64,000 nucleotides of DNA from Pyropia haitanensis. Its lineage: Eukaryota; Rhodophyta; Bangiophyceae; Bangiales; Bangiaceae. The notes beneath the pieces were generated by a model that did no database searches, was not told where the DNA came from, and saw only the letters and a list, made by a program, of their open reading frames with translations. This document shows, piece after piece, positions 32,138-43,715 of the stretch. The stretch covers positions 4,666,559-4,730,558 of the forward strand of contig SDUX01000004.1 in the NCBI GenBank assembly GCA_008729055.1, given 5' to 3'. Every line of letters begins with the position of its first letter. Position 1 is the first letter of the stretch. The position numbers and the translations under genes were made by a program.

Positions 32138-32562
32138 AGGCCGGTAGCGGCGGCGGCGGCGGCGGCAGCGAGCGGCCGTGGCGGCAGCGGCAGCGCGCAG
32201 CAGCGGCGGGCGGCAGCGGCCGCGGCGGGCAGCAAAGAGGAGGGCAGCACACAGCAGGGGTGGCAGTCCACAGCCGGCGCGTTAGCCGTCTGCGGCCAGT
32301 CCGCCATGCCGGGGGGGTTGGGCGCGGGACCGCCACGGCGCGTCCCCCCGACCCGCCCGCCCCTTCCTCTCTCTCCCCTTGGCCTCCACTCCCTCTCCCC
32401 TCTCAGGGACTGGCTGGCGCACCACGCACGCCACCGCCGGCCGGCGCGCCGCCGCCCAACCAAACCCCCCCCCCCCCACCGCAGGCCGACGCAGGCCGCC
32501 GCGCGCCGCCGGCGGTCCCGCCCCACGCCGCGGTGGCACCCCACCGCCCCCACGTCCCTTAC

Positions 32563-32882
32563 TCTGTCACCACCGCCGCGGGGTTGGCCGCGTCGAGCGG
32601 CGTGCCGCCGCCCGCCGCCGCCGCGGCCGCCTCCTCATCGCTGCTGCGGGCCTCCTCGTCGTCCGCGTCGCTGCCGTCGGCGCCGCTGCCGCCGCCACCT
32701 GCCGACGCCGGCAGCGGGGACGGCGCCGTCACGTCCACCGCCGCCACCGCCGGTGCCGCCGCCGGTGCCGCCGCTGGTGCCGCGGCTGCTGCCGCCGACG
32801 GCGGTGCCGCTGCCGGTGTCATCGCCGCCGCCGGTGCAGCTGCTGTCGGTGCCGCCGCCGCTGGCGCGTCCACCTCATCCAT
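32563..32882 (-). pseudogene. Orphan exon 1 of PCC1 (truncated duplicate)
   Basis: This is the same 320-nt exon as 56487-56806: ATG at 32882, Ala/Pro-rich MDEVDAP..., acidic GADGSDADDEEARSSDEE, and donor ACAGA|GTAAGG. It has a few substitutions. The duplicated block ends inside intron 1 (at ~32138), so the exons carrying the Pcc1 domain are absent. Only promoter, exon 1 and part of the intron were copied. A transcript would end in unrelated sequence. Confidence 0.88.
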
Positions 32883-34112
32883 GGCTGCCGCTGTGTGCAG
32901 GGGTACCCGCGCGGGGGGCGGTGCGAGCGGCGGACGGCCGCGTCGGCAGCGGCGGCGGGGCGGCCGGGGTAGGGCACGGCCGACGGCGGCGATGGCGGTG
33001 ACCGCGAACGCGCCCTGCGTTGGAGCACACTCCGCGTGTCTCCTACACGATCCTACGATTGTGGAGGTGGCCGGAAAGCTTGATCGACCAATGGGAGAGC
33101 GCGGCGAGCCCGCGCCACTTCCAAACGGATACAATAGACTTGTTCACTAAAAGTGGGGCGCATGGCAATTACAAAAAAAGATATTCGTGACAGATGGCAG
33201 CACGTGGCCGGCGCGCGGGCCCCCTCTCACCCACACTGACACTCCCAGCATGTCCCTTGCTCCCCTGCATCAACCACACCCACCCCCCGCGTCGATCTCG
33301 CGGCTGTCGCCGTGGCCGCTGCCACAGCTGTGCAGCCGCCCTTGCCGCCATTGCCGCGGCCGCCCGCCGTCGCTGGCGGCTGTGGATACGGACGGGCGGG
33401 CGGAATGGATCCGGCAGGCGCCGGGCGCGGACGGGTGATGGAGGGGCGGACGGGCACACCCGGGCCGCGGGGCGAGCACGCGTCGGTGGACACCCTACGG
33501 ACCGGGATCGCCGTGCCAGGCGGGCGCCAGACAGTCCCCCCCCGCGACGACAGCCTTTCCCCCCGCTCCGGTTCGGCCTCTCTGACTGGTGGCCCCCTTC
33601 GTGTGGCACTTCCCCCCCCCACTTTGGGGCACCTCCCCGACGGTGGGCGGCGGTGGTCCCACACCGGTTCCACCGTCGCCATAGACGCAACGCGCATTCC
33701 TCGGGAGTACAACGGCGTGCGCCCCGTCGCTTGAAGAGGGATGGTTCTTTCCGGCCAGTGGTCCTTGAAGGGGTGCCGGGAGGCGAAAAACTGCCATTTC
33801 TGGTACGAAAACTTGGCTCCTGATGAGCGCCGGCGGGCCGCCCGTGACTCGATTTCGCGTGTCACAAACGGCGTCCGTCTCGCTGAGCGCCTCCCCCCTA
33901 TGTGGAGCAGCTCATCGAGTGAGCAGACGCGCACGCTCCGCCGCGCCACCGAGGTGACCTTCTCCCCGTCTTCGCATCGGTCGCTATAGAGACGGTTGAC
34001 AGCACGCACGGCACCACCGATGTCGCGGGAGCGGCCTCTTCCAGCGGGGGTGTCCGCGAGCCACCAGGCCGGATGACGTTGGCTGCAAGCACATAGGTAC
34101 AGGCCCGGGTTA
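32883..34112. other. Duplicated spacer between the PCC1 and malectin-kelch copies
   Basis: Counterpart of 55257-56486. It contains an inverted CCAAT-type word near 33089 and a 297-codon minus frame (33227-34120) that is also open in the other arm but lacks an ATG and any recognised domain. Confidence 0.5.
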
Positions 34113-34113
34113 C

Positions 34114-35735
34114 GTGCCACGGCGGGCGGTGCCGCTCCTCCCCGCCTCTATCTCAGGAGGAGCCATCGCTGCTATCTCTGTGGTGGCCAGCCACCCACAA
34201 TCATTCCCCATTGCGGACGCGGACACCGCGGCAATGCTCTTTACCTGCATCTGGGCCGAGGAGGACATTGGGCTGTTCCTCCCAGCGCCGGCGCCCGCCG
34301 CCGCGGGCACGTACAACCTTACGCTTCACTTTGCCGAGCCGTGGTTCAACGCCGCGGGGAAGCGCCGCTTCCACGTCACCGCCGCCGCGGCCGCGGACGC
34401 GGCCGAGGTGACGGCGCCCGCCGGGGGGGACCTTGCGCTCAACGTCCAAGACCTGGACCTCTACGCCGCGGGCGGCGGACGCTCGCACGTGGAGGTGCAG
34501 CTGACCGCGTCGGTGACGGTGCCGGCGGGGGGGGGGTGGTCATGTGGCTCCACGCGACCGACGCAAACAACCCGACCATCCAGGGCGCGACGCTGTTGAT
34601 GGAGACACCGACGACGCCAACGCCTACGCCTGCGCCCTCGACCACGCCCATGTCCACGCCGACGCCCACGCCTGCGCCCACGACCACGCCTCCGCCCACG
34701 ACCGCGCCAACGCCAACGCGCTCGCCGACGCCAACGCCAACGCGCTCGCCGACGCCCAGCGCGGACGCCACCCTTGCCTCGTGGTCGGCGCTCCCCGACG
34801 CGCCCGACGCGGCCAAGCGCCACGAAAACTGCTTTGTCAACCACCGCAACCGCTTCTACCTCATTGGCGGCCGCCAAAGCCGCGCCACGCTCGTCTACAC
34901 CCCGTCGACGGGCGCGTGGACGACCGCCCAGTCGCCGCCACCCATGAGCGGCGGCCTCCACCACATGCAGTGCGTGTCGTACGGCCCGCACATTGTCGTT
35001 GTCGGTGCGTGGTCGGGTGGCTACCCGCGGGAGCGGCTGCTGCCACGGGTGCTCCTGTTTGACCCCGCCGCGGACACGTGGGCCGACGGCGACGCCATCC
35101 CCGACGCGTACAACCGCGGCTCCGCCGCGGTCGTCGTGCACGCCGGCGCCATGTACATTGCGGGCGGCAACGTTGGCGGTCACGGCGGCCACGCCACCAG
35201 CAGCACCCTCCTCACCCGCTACGTGCCGTCCACGCCCGGCCGGCCCGCGCAGTGGACGGCGCTCGCGTCGCTACCGCGGTCGCGGGACCACGTGTACGGC
35301 GTCGTGTGGCGGGGGCAGCTGGTCCTCGCCGGCGGCCGTGACGGCGGCAGCGACGACGACTTCAACGCCGTCCGCACCGCCATTGACGTCTACTCGTTTG
35401 CCGACAACGCGTGGCGGACGCTGCCCGCCGCGGCGCTCGCGACTGGCCGCGGCGCGCCGGCGGTCGCGGCGGTGGGCGACACGGTGGTGGTGGCGGGGGG
35501 GGAGGGCGGCGGCCGCGTGTGGCCCGCCACCGAGGTGCTGGACATGGCCACCGAGCGGATGGTCGCGCTGTCGCCCCCAGTGACGATGGTCCGCGGCCGC
35601 CACGCGTCGCCGGCGGTCGTGTGCAACGGCGTCGCGTACGTGGTGGCGGGGTCGGGCGGCCAGGGCGGCGGGCCAGAGCTCAACTCGTTTGAGCGGTTCT
35701 CGTACGGGCCGCCCGCGGCGTGCCCGGCGCTTTGA
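34114..35735 (+). pseudogene. 5'-truncated malectin-kelch copy
   Basis: Homologous to the intact gene at 54622-52827, but lacking its start codon, signal peptide and the first ~80 residues. The sequence jumps from duplicated upstream DNA (CCAGCCACCCACAATCATTCC) straight into the malectin-like domain (ATTGCGGACGCGGAC; MLFTCIWAEEDIGLF). The rest is intact: TYNLTLHFAEPW, the Thr/Pro linker and the kelch repeats to the stop at 35733-35735. The same frame break as in the right copy occurs at a G10 run (34527-34536). Any product would begin at an internal Met and not be secreted. I call it a pseudogene, though the kelch frame shows no stops and duplication may be recent. Confidence 0.88.
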
Positions 35736-36080
35736 TCAGCGAGCGCAGCAGCGCTGTACTGACTCTTGTAACAGACAGACACAGCCCTTGTACACACTTT
35801 CGACTTGGTAGTCAGTTTTGAGGCCTCACTTTTCAAGCGTGCCCCCAATGTCAGCTGATTCGTCAAGCAGCACCGGATCACGAGTGACACCCAATCAGAG
35901 CGCTTCATTCCAGTTGATCGCCCTCTGCCGTTTCTACAAACCCCGATGAAAATCACCGCTGCTTTCCCATCCCCCCCCCCGCGGCGATGCGAGTGCACGC
36001 CACACCTCGCTCTCGTGGGGCGAGTTAGTGCTCCTTTGGACAACCCCCCCCCGCCCGCCCGCCCGTCCGTCTCCCCCCCC

Positions 36081-36749
36081 TACCCCGCGGCCTGCCGCCA
36101 ACGCCCCAGCCATCCCCCACTGCTGCGCCTTATGTCGCCCCGCGTTTGCCGCTGCTGCATCACTGGCAATGCAGCCGGCTATCGCGGTCGCGGCTGACCC
36201 CCGCATGGGCGACGCTTCCTCCCTCGCGGCGGCGCTGCCCGGTGGCCCGGTGGCCCGCCAGGGGCGCTCGTGGAAGGAAGGGGCAGGTACCGCCCAGCCT
36301 TGGCGGGCCCCCTGCGGTTTGACAACTGCCCCGCTACCTCGGCCACGTCGTGCGGGCCGCGACGCGCGGGCGCCTGCCGCACCCGCCGGCAACGGCGTGC
36401 GCGGACCACACCCGCACGCGCGGCACCGACGGCAAGCGGGCGGTCGGGAGGGGGGGGGGTGGGATACCGTCAGCCCACCACACCACAAAGAGATCGCCTT
36501 CCGGCCCCATCCCCTCCCGCGCCGCCACCCAGACGGGGCGCACCAGACTGGCCAGCGGTCGGCCGCAGCAGCCGGGGCAACGGGTAGCGCAGGGGGGGCC
36601 CCTGCAGCCGGCGCCGCGGCCGGCCCAGCCCGCCCGTGCGGACGCGCCCCTCCTTTCCCTACCGCCGCCGCTGCCACCGGAGCCGCCGCCACCACCGCCG
36701 TCGCCGCCGCTGCAGCCGCCACCGCCGCCGCCGCCGCACCGCGTTGTCG
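36081..36749. other. Intergenic between the left arm and the glycosyltransferase 3' end
   Basis: GC-rich with long open shadow frames. No domain is seen. Confidence 0.4.
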
Positions 36750-39700
36750 CTACAGCGGCGCTCCCCGGTGGCCAATGACGCGCCCCAGGTCAACGCCCGC
36801 TTCCTCAAGGGCCTGCCCCAGGAACGCGCCACTGCCATAGTTCTCGTACCGCGACCGGCGGCAGTCGCGGTAGTGAGCCGACAGCGGGTCGCAGGTGCGC
36901 TCGTGCCAGGTGTGGCGGAGGCCGGGCTCCAGCGCGCGGAACACGCTGTAGTGGCCGCCGCTCTTGAACGACCAGTAGAGCGCCACGTCCTCTGTGGGTG
37001 GTTGCATGGCGGGAACGGTCGCATGAAGGGAGCGGCAGGGGGCGGCGAGCACAGGCACAAAAAAAATAGGGAGGGAGAGGGAGAGAACAAGGCAGCCGGG
37101 GGGGATTGCACACAGGAGCCGCGTTAGAATCGCACAGAGGCAGGCAGCCGTTGCCACACAGATGGCAAATAGCCTGGACCAGCAGAGGGTCGCGATAGGC
37201 CATGTCGGCCCGAGGGGTGACCGCGCCGACCCCCAACGGCCGTCGTCCACACCACAGAGTTCCTCTGCGCACGACCCACTCAGCTTGTGCCACCCGTTTC
37301 GGGTAGGACAGTACCCCCCTGCCCTCCCTCCCACCTCCCTCTCGCCGCCTGTGCCCAGCCAACGTACCCTTCCCCCACCCCCGGTACTTGCGCTCCGCCC
37401 CCGCCCAGCCGCCCACCCGCTCAAAGTCCCACCGGAACAGGCACGCCACCCCGTAGCTGTACATCCGCCACGTGCCCGAGCCCGCCCCCAGCCCCGACCG
37501 CCCCGCGTAGAGGCTGTAAAACACTGGAAAGTACACCTGCCGCCCGAGCACCGCGTTGCGCGCGCAGTTGGCCAGCGCCGTCACCGACGGCGGGATGTCC
37601 ACGTCTGCAAACAGCATCAGGCCCGTGACGGGCACGAGGCGCGCCGCCTCGCGCAGCGCAACGGCGCGGGAGAAGGCGCCGCCCGCGTCGCCGCGGACGG
37701 CCAGCAGCGTCACGCTCGCGGCGGTGGCGGCGTCGGGGATGGCCGCCGCGACCGCCGAGCGGAGGGAGGCGAGCAACGCCTCCCGGTCGGCGGCCGCGTC
37801 GGCCGGCCGCGGCGGCCCGCCCGCGTCGTCGCCGCCATCGTCGTTGTCGTCCGCGTCGGCTGGTCGCCGCCGCCGCCGCCGCTGCCGCTCCCGCTGCTGC
37901 CGCCGCCGCGCGTGGGCGCCCCCGTGTGGCGGCACGTGCGCCGCCACCACCAGCCGCACCGCCATCCCCGACGCCGCCACCCGCGCGTACTGGGTAAGGA
38001 AGGTGGCCAGCCGGTGTGGCCGGTCCGCGTAGGGGATGATGAGCGTCAGGGGCTCCCCACGGGAAGCTCCTGGGGCGGGGGTGAGGACGCCGTCGCCGCC
38101 GCTGCCCGGCGGCGTCAGCGGCGGTTCCGCTCCTGGTGCCGCCGCCGCCGCGGCGGGGTTCCCCCCTGGAGCCACCGCCGCCGCCACGGCGGCTACCGCC
38201 GCCGGTGCGGGCGCAACGAGACGCGGCGCGATGAGCGACACGCGGCAGGAGCCGTCGAGGAGGCTGGTGAGCGTCAGCGTCAGATTGACCGCCACCGCGT
38301 CCGCGGGGGGCGACCACCCAGGGGCGCCGGCCGCGGAGGCATCCCGCACGCGCGGTGGCGGCCGCGGAGGCGCCGCCGCCGCCCCCGCCGCCGCCGCCGC
38401 TGCCGCCACCCCGCCCGCGGCGGGGGCGGCGGCCGAGTCGCGGGCGGTGTGGGAGAGCACCCGCCGCCAGCCGCCGGAAGCGGCGGGCGCCCCCCCCGCG
38501 GCCGCCGCCACCGGCGGCGGCGGCGCCGCCGGCGGCGGCACGTCGGCCCACACCCGGCCGGTCGCGTGCATCACGTACTGCAGCCCGTGCACCCGGTCGA
38601 GCCGATGATACACCGTTGCGATCCGGTCAATGACGCCGCGGGCGACCCCCCCCACCCCGCCGCCCACCGCCCCCCCACCCACACCACCGCCGCCACTGCC
38701 GGCGGCCACCCCCCCGCCCCCCCGCCGACGCGCCCACCGCCGCGGCGGCGGCCTCGACCGTCCACCGCGACGCGAGCGCCACCCCGCCCAGCAGCCGCAG
38801 CCGCTGTACGTCGGTGGACAGCCCCCGCGCGTGCGCGTCGAGCGTCAGCGGGTGGTCCGCGGTGGGCACGACCGTGTAGCCGTTCATGGCGGTGGACCAG
38901 ACGCGGTCGAGGATGGCCGGGCTGAGCGCCGCCGCCGAGATGCGGGCGGTCAGCTCGGACGAGACGACGCCGGGGGTGTCAAAGAGCGGCGACGCGCCGA
39001 GGCGGCCGGCCGCCGCGGCGGCAAAGCACGGGTCGGCCGCCTCGGCAGCGGCCTCGGCGGCGGCCTCGGCGGCAGCCTCGGCGGCGACGGCCTCGCGGTC
39101 CGCGGCAGCGGCGGCGGCCTCGGCGGCCGCCGCGGTCACGTCGTCGAGGTCGTCATCATCGGGGGGGGGCGGTTCCCCGGCGGCCGTGCCGGCCGTGCCC
39201 GGCGTGTCCCCGGCGGCGGGGGCGACGCCGGCAACGGCGGCGCCGCTAGAAACGTCCCAGCCAGGAGGGTCCAGCCGTCGGCCGGTCAAGGTGCCAGGCC
39301 CGCTGGCCTCCCCACCCCCGTCCTCCTCCTCCTCCTCCTTGTCGCCCTCCTCTTGCTCACCCGCCCCCTCTGCCGGCGCCCCACCCCCCCCTCCCACCTC
39401 CCCGCCCCATCCGTCGCCGCCATCCGGCACATTACCCACCGGAACGCCGCCACTGCCACCCCCCCCCCCCCCCCCCGTCCGCCCTTCTTCCTCGTCGATG
39501 CCTCGGCCAACGCGGAGGTCACCATCGCCGCAGCCGCCGCCTGTACCCCTTCATCGCTGGCGGCGCCCCCCCCCTTCGTCACCCCCAACGGCCCGGCCGG
39601 CCGCGACCACCCCCCCAGCGCCCGCAGGCCCGTCAGCAGCAGCAGCCCCGCCGACAGCCCCGCGGCGGCAGCGAGGATGGTGCCGCCAAGGAGGTGGCCA

Positions 39701-39819
39701 CCGCGGCGGCCGCCGCGCCCGGCACCACCACCGCCGCCGCCGCCGCCGCCGCCGCCTTTGCGGCTCGCCCGCCATGAGCGGCGGGCGGTGACGACAGGGG
39801 GAGGGGGGAGGTCGCTCAT
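36750..39819 (-). CDS. Chondroitin-synthase-like (CHGN family) glycosyltransferase, type II membrane
   Basis: Exons 39819-37368 and 36991-36750, about 897 residues. The 376-bp intron (AAGG|GTACGT...CACCCACAG) restores the motif GWGKEDVALYW across the junction. The N-terminus has a short basic cytosolic part (TARRSWRASRKGG), a single hydrophobic anchor (ILAAAAGLSAGLLLLTGLRA) and an Ala/Glu-rich stem. The middle contains LDRVWSTAMNGYTVV and VYHRLDRVHGLQYVMHATGR, as in chondroitin polymerising factors. The catalytic part has LTLIIPYADRPHRLATFLTQ, the DVD-type metal motif in LMLFADVDIPPSV, and GRQVYFPVFYSLYAG. These are hallmarks of CHGN-type beta-glycosyltransferases of the Golgi lumen. In an alga the acceptor is unknown; cell-wall or matrix polysaccharide is my inference. 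The frame breaks twice, at C18 (39459-39476) and around two C7 runs (38709-38723). Confidence 0.82.
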
Positions 39820-41254
39820 GGTGCGTGGGGGGGGGACCACCCCGCCACCAGTGGGGGCCCGAAAATGATGGGGGGGGGGAGGGAAGATAGGGGCGGGCAA
39901 TGGCGCGAGGGGGGATCCGTGCGGGACGTGCGGGGGACGGGGGGGGGGGGGGGAACCACGTCGGATGATCTGCTCAACGGGCGTGGTCGTCGCCACACGA
40001 CCCAGCCACGAGTTGCAACAAGGTGTATGTGGGGCAGAAGAGATGTGCCGGGGAGGGGACGCGCCCGATGGAAGGCGCAGGGGGAAAAGCACAAAAGGCT
40101 GGGGAGAAAAGCACAAGCACGTCGCTGGCGGAGGTGCGACCCCCTTTTCAATCGCGCCAGCACTGACGCCCTGCTGGGTGCAGCCGCCTGGTCGCGAAGG
40201 ACGCGGGGCGCGGCGGCCGGCCGGCCACACGTGGCGAGCGACTCCCCAACACCCATCCAGGCAGGGTTGCTATTGCTGTCTTCTCAATTTTGTCCGATCT
40301 GGTCGAAGTCAAGAGCCGGGTCCAGAGCAGGCCCACTGCGTCTCAGCCATCCATGCAGCCGGATAAAACCGATCGACCAATAGGAAGTTGACCAGACCCA
40401 GTCTTGACTTTGATCACATCGGACAAAATTGGGAGGACTGCAATACGAGGTCAATGAACTCACTTTAAAATTTCGGGTGGCGGATGTGCGCCCCTCCCGA
40501 CCAGCCCAAATAACCAGACAGCGAACGGACAACAGGGAGACAGCACCGCCCACGCCCCACCCCGTGAGCGCGCATGACAGCAGTTGAGCCAAGTGGTCAA
40601 CGCGGGTGGCGTACAGTTACGCGCTGCCCACCTCAAAGCCGTCCCAACTGGTGCCACCGCCCGCGCCGATCCTCGCGACCGGCTCCTCGCTGGCGCGATC
40701 GCGGCTGCTCCCTCCCACCGGGAATGAATTGTAGTTGGGGGCGAGGAAAGGGGGGCGACTCTCCCGACCGGAAGGGAGACGGCTGCCTCCCGCAGCCACG
40801 CAAAGACATGGTTGAGGGACTCTCACGCAGCTGCAGCTGCAGAGAGGGGGGGCGGTACAGTATGGCCAAAGCCTGCCGTATGGCCACCGGCCTCTTTGTT
40901 CGTCCTCACCCCCCAGGCAATCCGACCACCGCACTTGCGTGCCGGCCGCCGGGGGAGCAGCGTGGCGCGGCTCGCCGCCCGCGGGGCCACAGCGCCGCCC
41001 GCGGGCGCGCGCCGCGCGGCGACCACCGCAGCGCCTGCGGTAGGCCGCCGCCCGTGGGCCCACGCCACGCCCGCTCCGCAGCCCGCCGCCCGCCGTCCGG
41101 CCGCCTGCCGCCACCACCAACCGGCCACCCACCGCCCATCACGCGTCGTCTTTTGGAGCGGGGAGGCGGCGCGCCGCGCGCAGGCGTGTGGGGGGGGGGG
41201 AAGGGGGAGGTGGCGCATGAGAGGGGGCGCCGAAGGTGCGGCGCAGCGGCTCTG
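39820..41254. other. Intergenic with G/C homopolymers
   Basis: Begins with the presumed glycosyltransferase promoter (several G runs at 39825-39955). It contains the imperfect hairpin at 40283-40434. I see no gene on either strand, only biased shadow frames. Confidence 0.45.
40283..40434. repeat. Imperfect inverted repeat (hairpin, MITE-like)
   Basis: The left arm (40283-40334: CTCAATTTTGTCCGATCTGG, then GTCAAGAGCCGGGTC) is the imperfect reverse complement of the right arm (40387-40434: GACTTTGATCACATCGGACA, then AAATTGGGAG). The loop is ~50 bp. It could be a small miniature transposon remnant or a structured transcript. Confidence 0.75.
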
Positions 41255-41424
41255 CTACCCCACCCCCCCCCCGCCGCCCCCCCCGGCGGCATCCCCTCTG
41301 CCGATCGAGCGCCGCCCTCGCGCGTGCAAGGGAGGGGTGGGGGGGGGGGGGGGCGACCAGCGAAGTACCAGCGGCAGAGACGGCGGCAGTGGCGGCGGTG
41401 GGGGCGGCGGTGGGGGCGGCGGTG

Positions 41425-41470
<46 letters not shown>

Positions 41471-42273
41471 AGCCGAGGGCCACCCCCGTGCGGGCAGGAC
41501 CCGCGCGGCCAGCGGCGGGCGGCTCACGCGGCGCCCCCCCCGGGGCGGGGTCCGCCGGCGGCGGCGTACCCCCCCCCCCGCCGCAGCGCTCCCCCCTGCC
41601 CCGTCAGCGGGCGCTGCCAATGCCGCCGCCGGGGTGGCCACCGCGGCCTCGGCCGACGCTTGCCGCCGCGCCGCGCGCCGCTGCCGCCGTGGCTGGTACG
41701 CGCCGTCTACCCAGTCGGGGCTGTGGGTGGCGGGGGTGGATGAGGGTCCAGGGGAAAGGCGGGGGGGCAGAGGAGGGGGGTGGGGGGGGGGTACGAGGAG
41801 AAAGGGAACGAGTCGAGAAAAACAGAAAGCAGGAAGGGGGAGCGAGAGGGGTGGAAAAAGGTGGAGGGGGGGGAACGACAGCACCACCACCATCGCAGGG
41901 GGAACCAACCAAAAAAAAGGCAGCGCGAGGGAACGGGCGACAGGGTCCGTCAGCACCGGCGGCACGTACCAAAAACCCCCGCCGGCGCCCCCCCCCCAGC
42001 CGCCCTTCACCCACACGCCCCCGCGGCGCCGCGCCCGCCCACCCCCCTGCCCCCCCCCCCGCCCCCCCCCCCCCGCACGTACTCGACGCCCGCGTCACGG
42101 GAGCCCGAGTTGATGTACGCCCCCCGGCGGACGGCCTGGTTGGCCAGCGGACCCGGCGTGGCGGTCGTCACCGCCCCCGCCGCCGAGTAGCGGAGGAGGA
42201 GGTAGGGCGCGGCAAAGACGACGCCGACGCCGGCGAGCGTCGCCGCCAGCGTCGCGCCTTTGCTCGACAACAT
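41255..42273 (-). CDS. Small conserved-looking membrane protein, two exons (3' end uncertain)
   Basis: Exon 1 is 42273-42083: MLSSKGATLAATL, a hydrophobic helix (GVGVVFAAPYLLLRYSAAGA), then PLANQAVRRGAYINSGSRDA. The intron (42082-41721, 362 bp) has donor GTCGA|GTACGT and acceptor CCACCCACAG. Exon 2 continues in frame as GVDPDWVDGAYQPRRQRRAA. The motif GAYINSGSRDAGVDPDW looks strongly constrained and reminds me of small one-helix proteins of plants and algae, but I cannot name the family. After ~45 exon-2 residues the frame runs into (GCC)n and polyproline with no early stop. The true C-terminus may be nearer 41570, where a G/C run could hide a frameshift. The given end is the first in-frame stop. 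Confidence 0.6.
41390..41475. repeat. (GGC)n microsatellite
   Basis: GGC/GGT triplet array, nearly pure from 41425 to 41470. Confidence 0.9.
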
Positions 42274-42805
42274 GGTGCGGCCGCGGGGGGGGGGGGGGGG
42301 GGGGAGGGAAGAAGGAGAAAAATAGGCGGGAGGGCGATTGGTGTGGAAAAAAGAAGAAGAGGGGGGGGGGCGCCACAAGGGCAGGGGTGCTGGCCAGCGG
42401 GGACCGCGCACGGGGACACGGCGGGGGCAAGACGGCCGCGGGTGGTGCGAGGGCGGCGCGGCGCGGCTGTCGTCGTCTGCCGCGCCAGACCAGCCCGCTA
42501 GTAGTGAACCGAGACAGAAAAGTGGACCACCAGATCCCGCTGTATACTGTACAGTACGCCCCCTTGTTTCACGCGCGTGCGTCGGAGCTCGGGACACGCG
42601 CCGCGCTGTGGAGGCAAGGGCGTGCGACACCTGCAGTGCAGCACGCCTGTGCGGCGCGTCCGATCCCGTTCGCGCGCTGGCCTCTACCCGACGCTCTGTT
42701 TCTGGCGGCCCTCCCCCTCTTTTGCTCCCGTCTCTTCCCTCTTCCGCCTCCTTCCGTCACCCGCCTCCGCCCCCTCCCTCTCCTCTCCCCTTCTCCTTGC
42801 GCAGG
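42274..42805. other. Divergent promoter region between two genes
   Basis: Lies between the minus-strand small membrane protein and the plus-strand DUF2301-like gene. It holds a G18-class run near 42287-42304. A pyrimidine-rich stretch ending CCTTGCGCAG at 42804, immediately before the ATG at 42806, looks like a 3' splice site, so a 5' UTR intron is likely. Confidence 0.5.
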
Positions 42806-43715
42806 ATGTCGGCGTTTGTCGGCGGCGCGCCCGTCGGGCGGCGCCTCTGGCATGGCGCCGCCCACCCCTGCTTGGCCGCTCGCCCCGCCCCGCACGCTGC
42901 GCCGGCGGTGGTGTTCCGCCGCGTCGACCGCGGTGGGCTGCTGCGGCAAACGCCGGCCGCCCCCCCCCCCCCCCCCACCGCGCCACGCCGGCCATGGCCG
43001 CCGCCGACGGCCCGCCCGCGTCGGCCGACGATGAGGTGGTGGCGGGCCCCTTTGACGGCGCGTACGGCCAGTGGAGCCTGACGACGCGTGACGTGCGCGG
43101 CGTGCAGACGTACCGGGCGGCGCTGCTCGTGACCGCCGCCGCCACCGCCGCGGCCGTTGCGGGCGGCCTCGGCGGGCTCGACCCGCACCTGCTCGACGCG
43201 GCCGCGGCGGCGGCGGTGGCGGGCCTCGGCGTCGCGTTTTGGACCATCCACGTGTACCTAAAGCCCGCGCACACCCTCCTCAAGGCGCTGTGGGTGGTCG
43301 GCGCCGCCGGCGGCGCGGTGCTCGGCGCCGCCACGTGGGCCGACGGCGGGCTGCTCGCGGCGACGGCGGCCACGCCGGCGCTGCTGCTCGGCTGGGGGTG
43401 GCTGTTTGTGGGCGCGACGGGGCTATTTTTTAAGGAGGCGCTCTGCTTTGGCCGCCCCGAGGCGGTGGGCCTGGCGGTGGGCCTGCCGCTCCTGACGGGC
43501 GGGCACTTTCTCAGCGGCATTGCGGCGGGGGGGGGGGGGGGGGGGTGCCGGCGTGGGAGGGCCCGGCGGCCGCCGCGTGGGCGGCGCTGTTTGTGTTTTT
43601 CGCCGCGCGCAAGGTGTGGGGGCAGGAGGTGGTGGCGGACCTGGGGGACAAGAGCGTGTTTGCAATGCTGGACGAGCGCGCGGCCGCCGCCGCCCGGGCG
43701 GCGGGGGGCGAGTGA
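42806..43715 (+). CDS. DUF2301-like integral membrane protein, probably plastid-targeted
   Basis: A leader MSAFVGGAPVGRRLWHGAAH... rich in Ala, Arg and Pro resembles a transit peptide. The core begins FDGAYGQWSLTTRDVRGVQT and has about six hydrophobic helices, with landmarks FWTIHVYLKPAHTLLKALW, GWGWLFVGATGLFFKEALCF and the C-terminal VADLGDKSVFAMLDERAA. This pattern (FKEALCFGR..., DLGDKSVF) matches the DUF2301 membrane family of cyanobacteria and plastids, whose function is unknown. The frame breaks at C17 (42960-42976, between leader and core) and at G19 (43527-43545, before PAWEGPAAAAWAALFVFFAA). Without the leader, translation could start at ATG 42994. Confidence 0.78.

Larger units (their letters stand above)
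32138..36080 (+). repeat. Large inverted segmental duplication, left (derived) arm
   Basis: Nearly identical to the reverse complement of 50570-57238, minus three blocks: the 1.88-kb insertion at 50666-52544 and two segments of roughly 350 and 450 bp near 54.36-55.22 kb. The outer end is near CCGGTAGCGGCGG at 32138; the inner end runs through TGCTCCTTTGGACAACCCCC (~36030-36050). It carries PCC1 exon 1 and a 5'-truncated malectin-kelch copy. Confidence 0.95.

Noticed and set aside
32128..33150. 340-codon plus frame antisense to PCC1 exon 1 copy
   Set aside because: It is the antisense shadow of an Ala/Pro-rich exon. The PCC1 reading is supported by splice sites and by the continuing Pcc1 domain in the right arm.
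33227..34120. 297-codon frame open in both duplicated copies (also 55249-56142)
   Set aside because: It has no ATG start, and the few copy differences include amino-acid changes (Phe/Leu, Tyr/His). Being open in both is expected for a recent duplicate of GC-rich DNA. Kept only as a note in the spacer entries.
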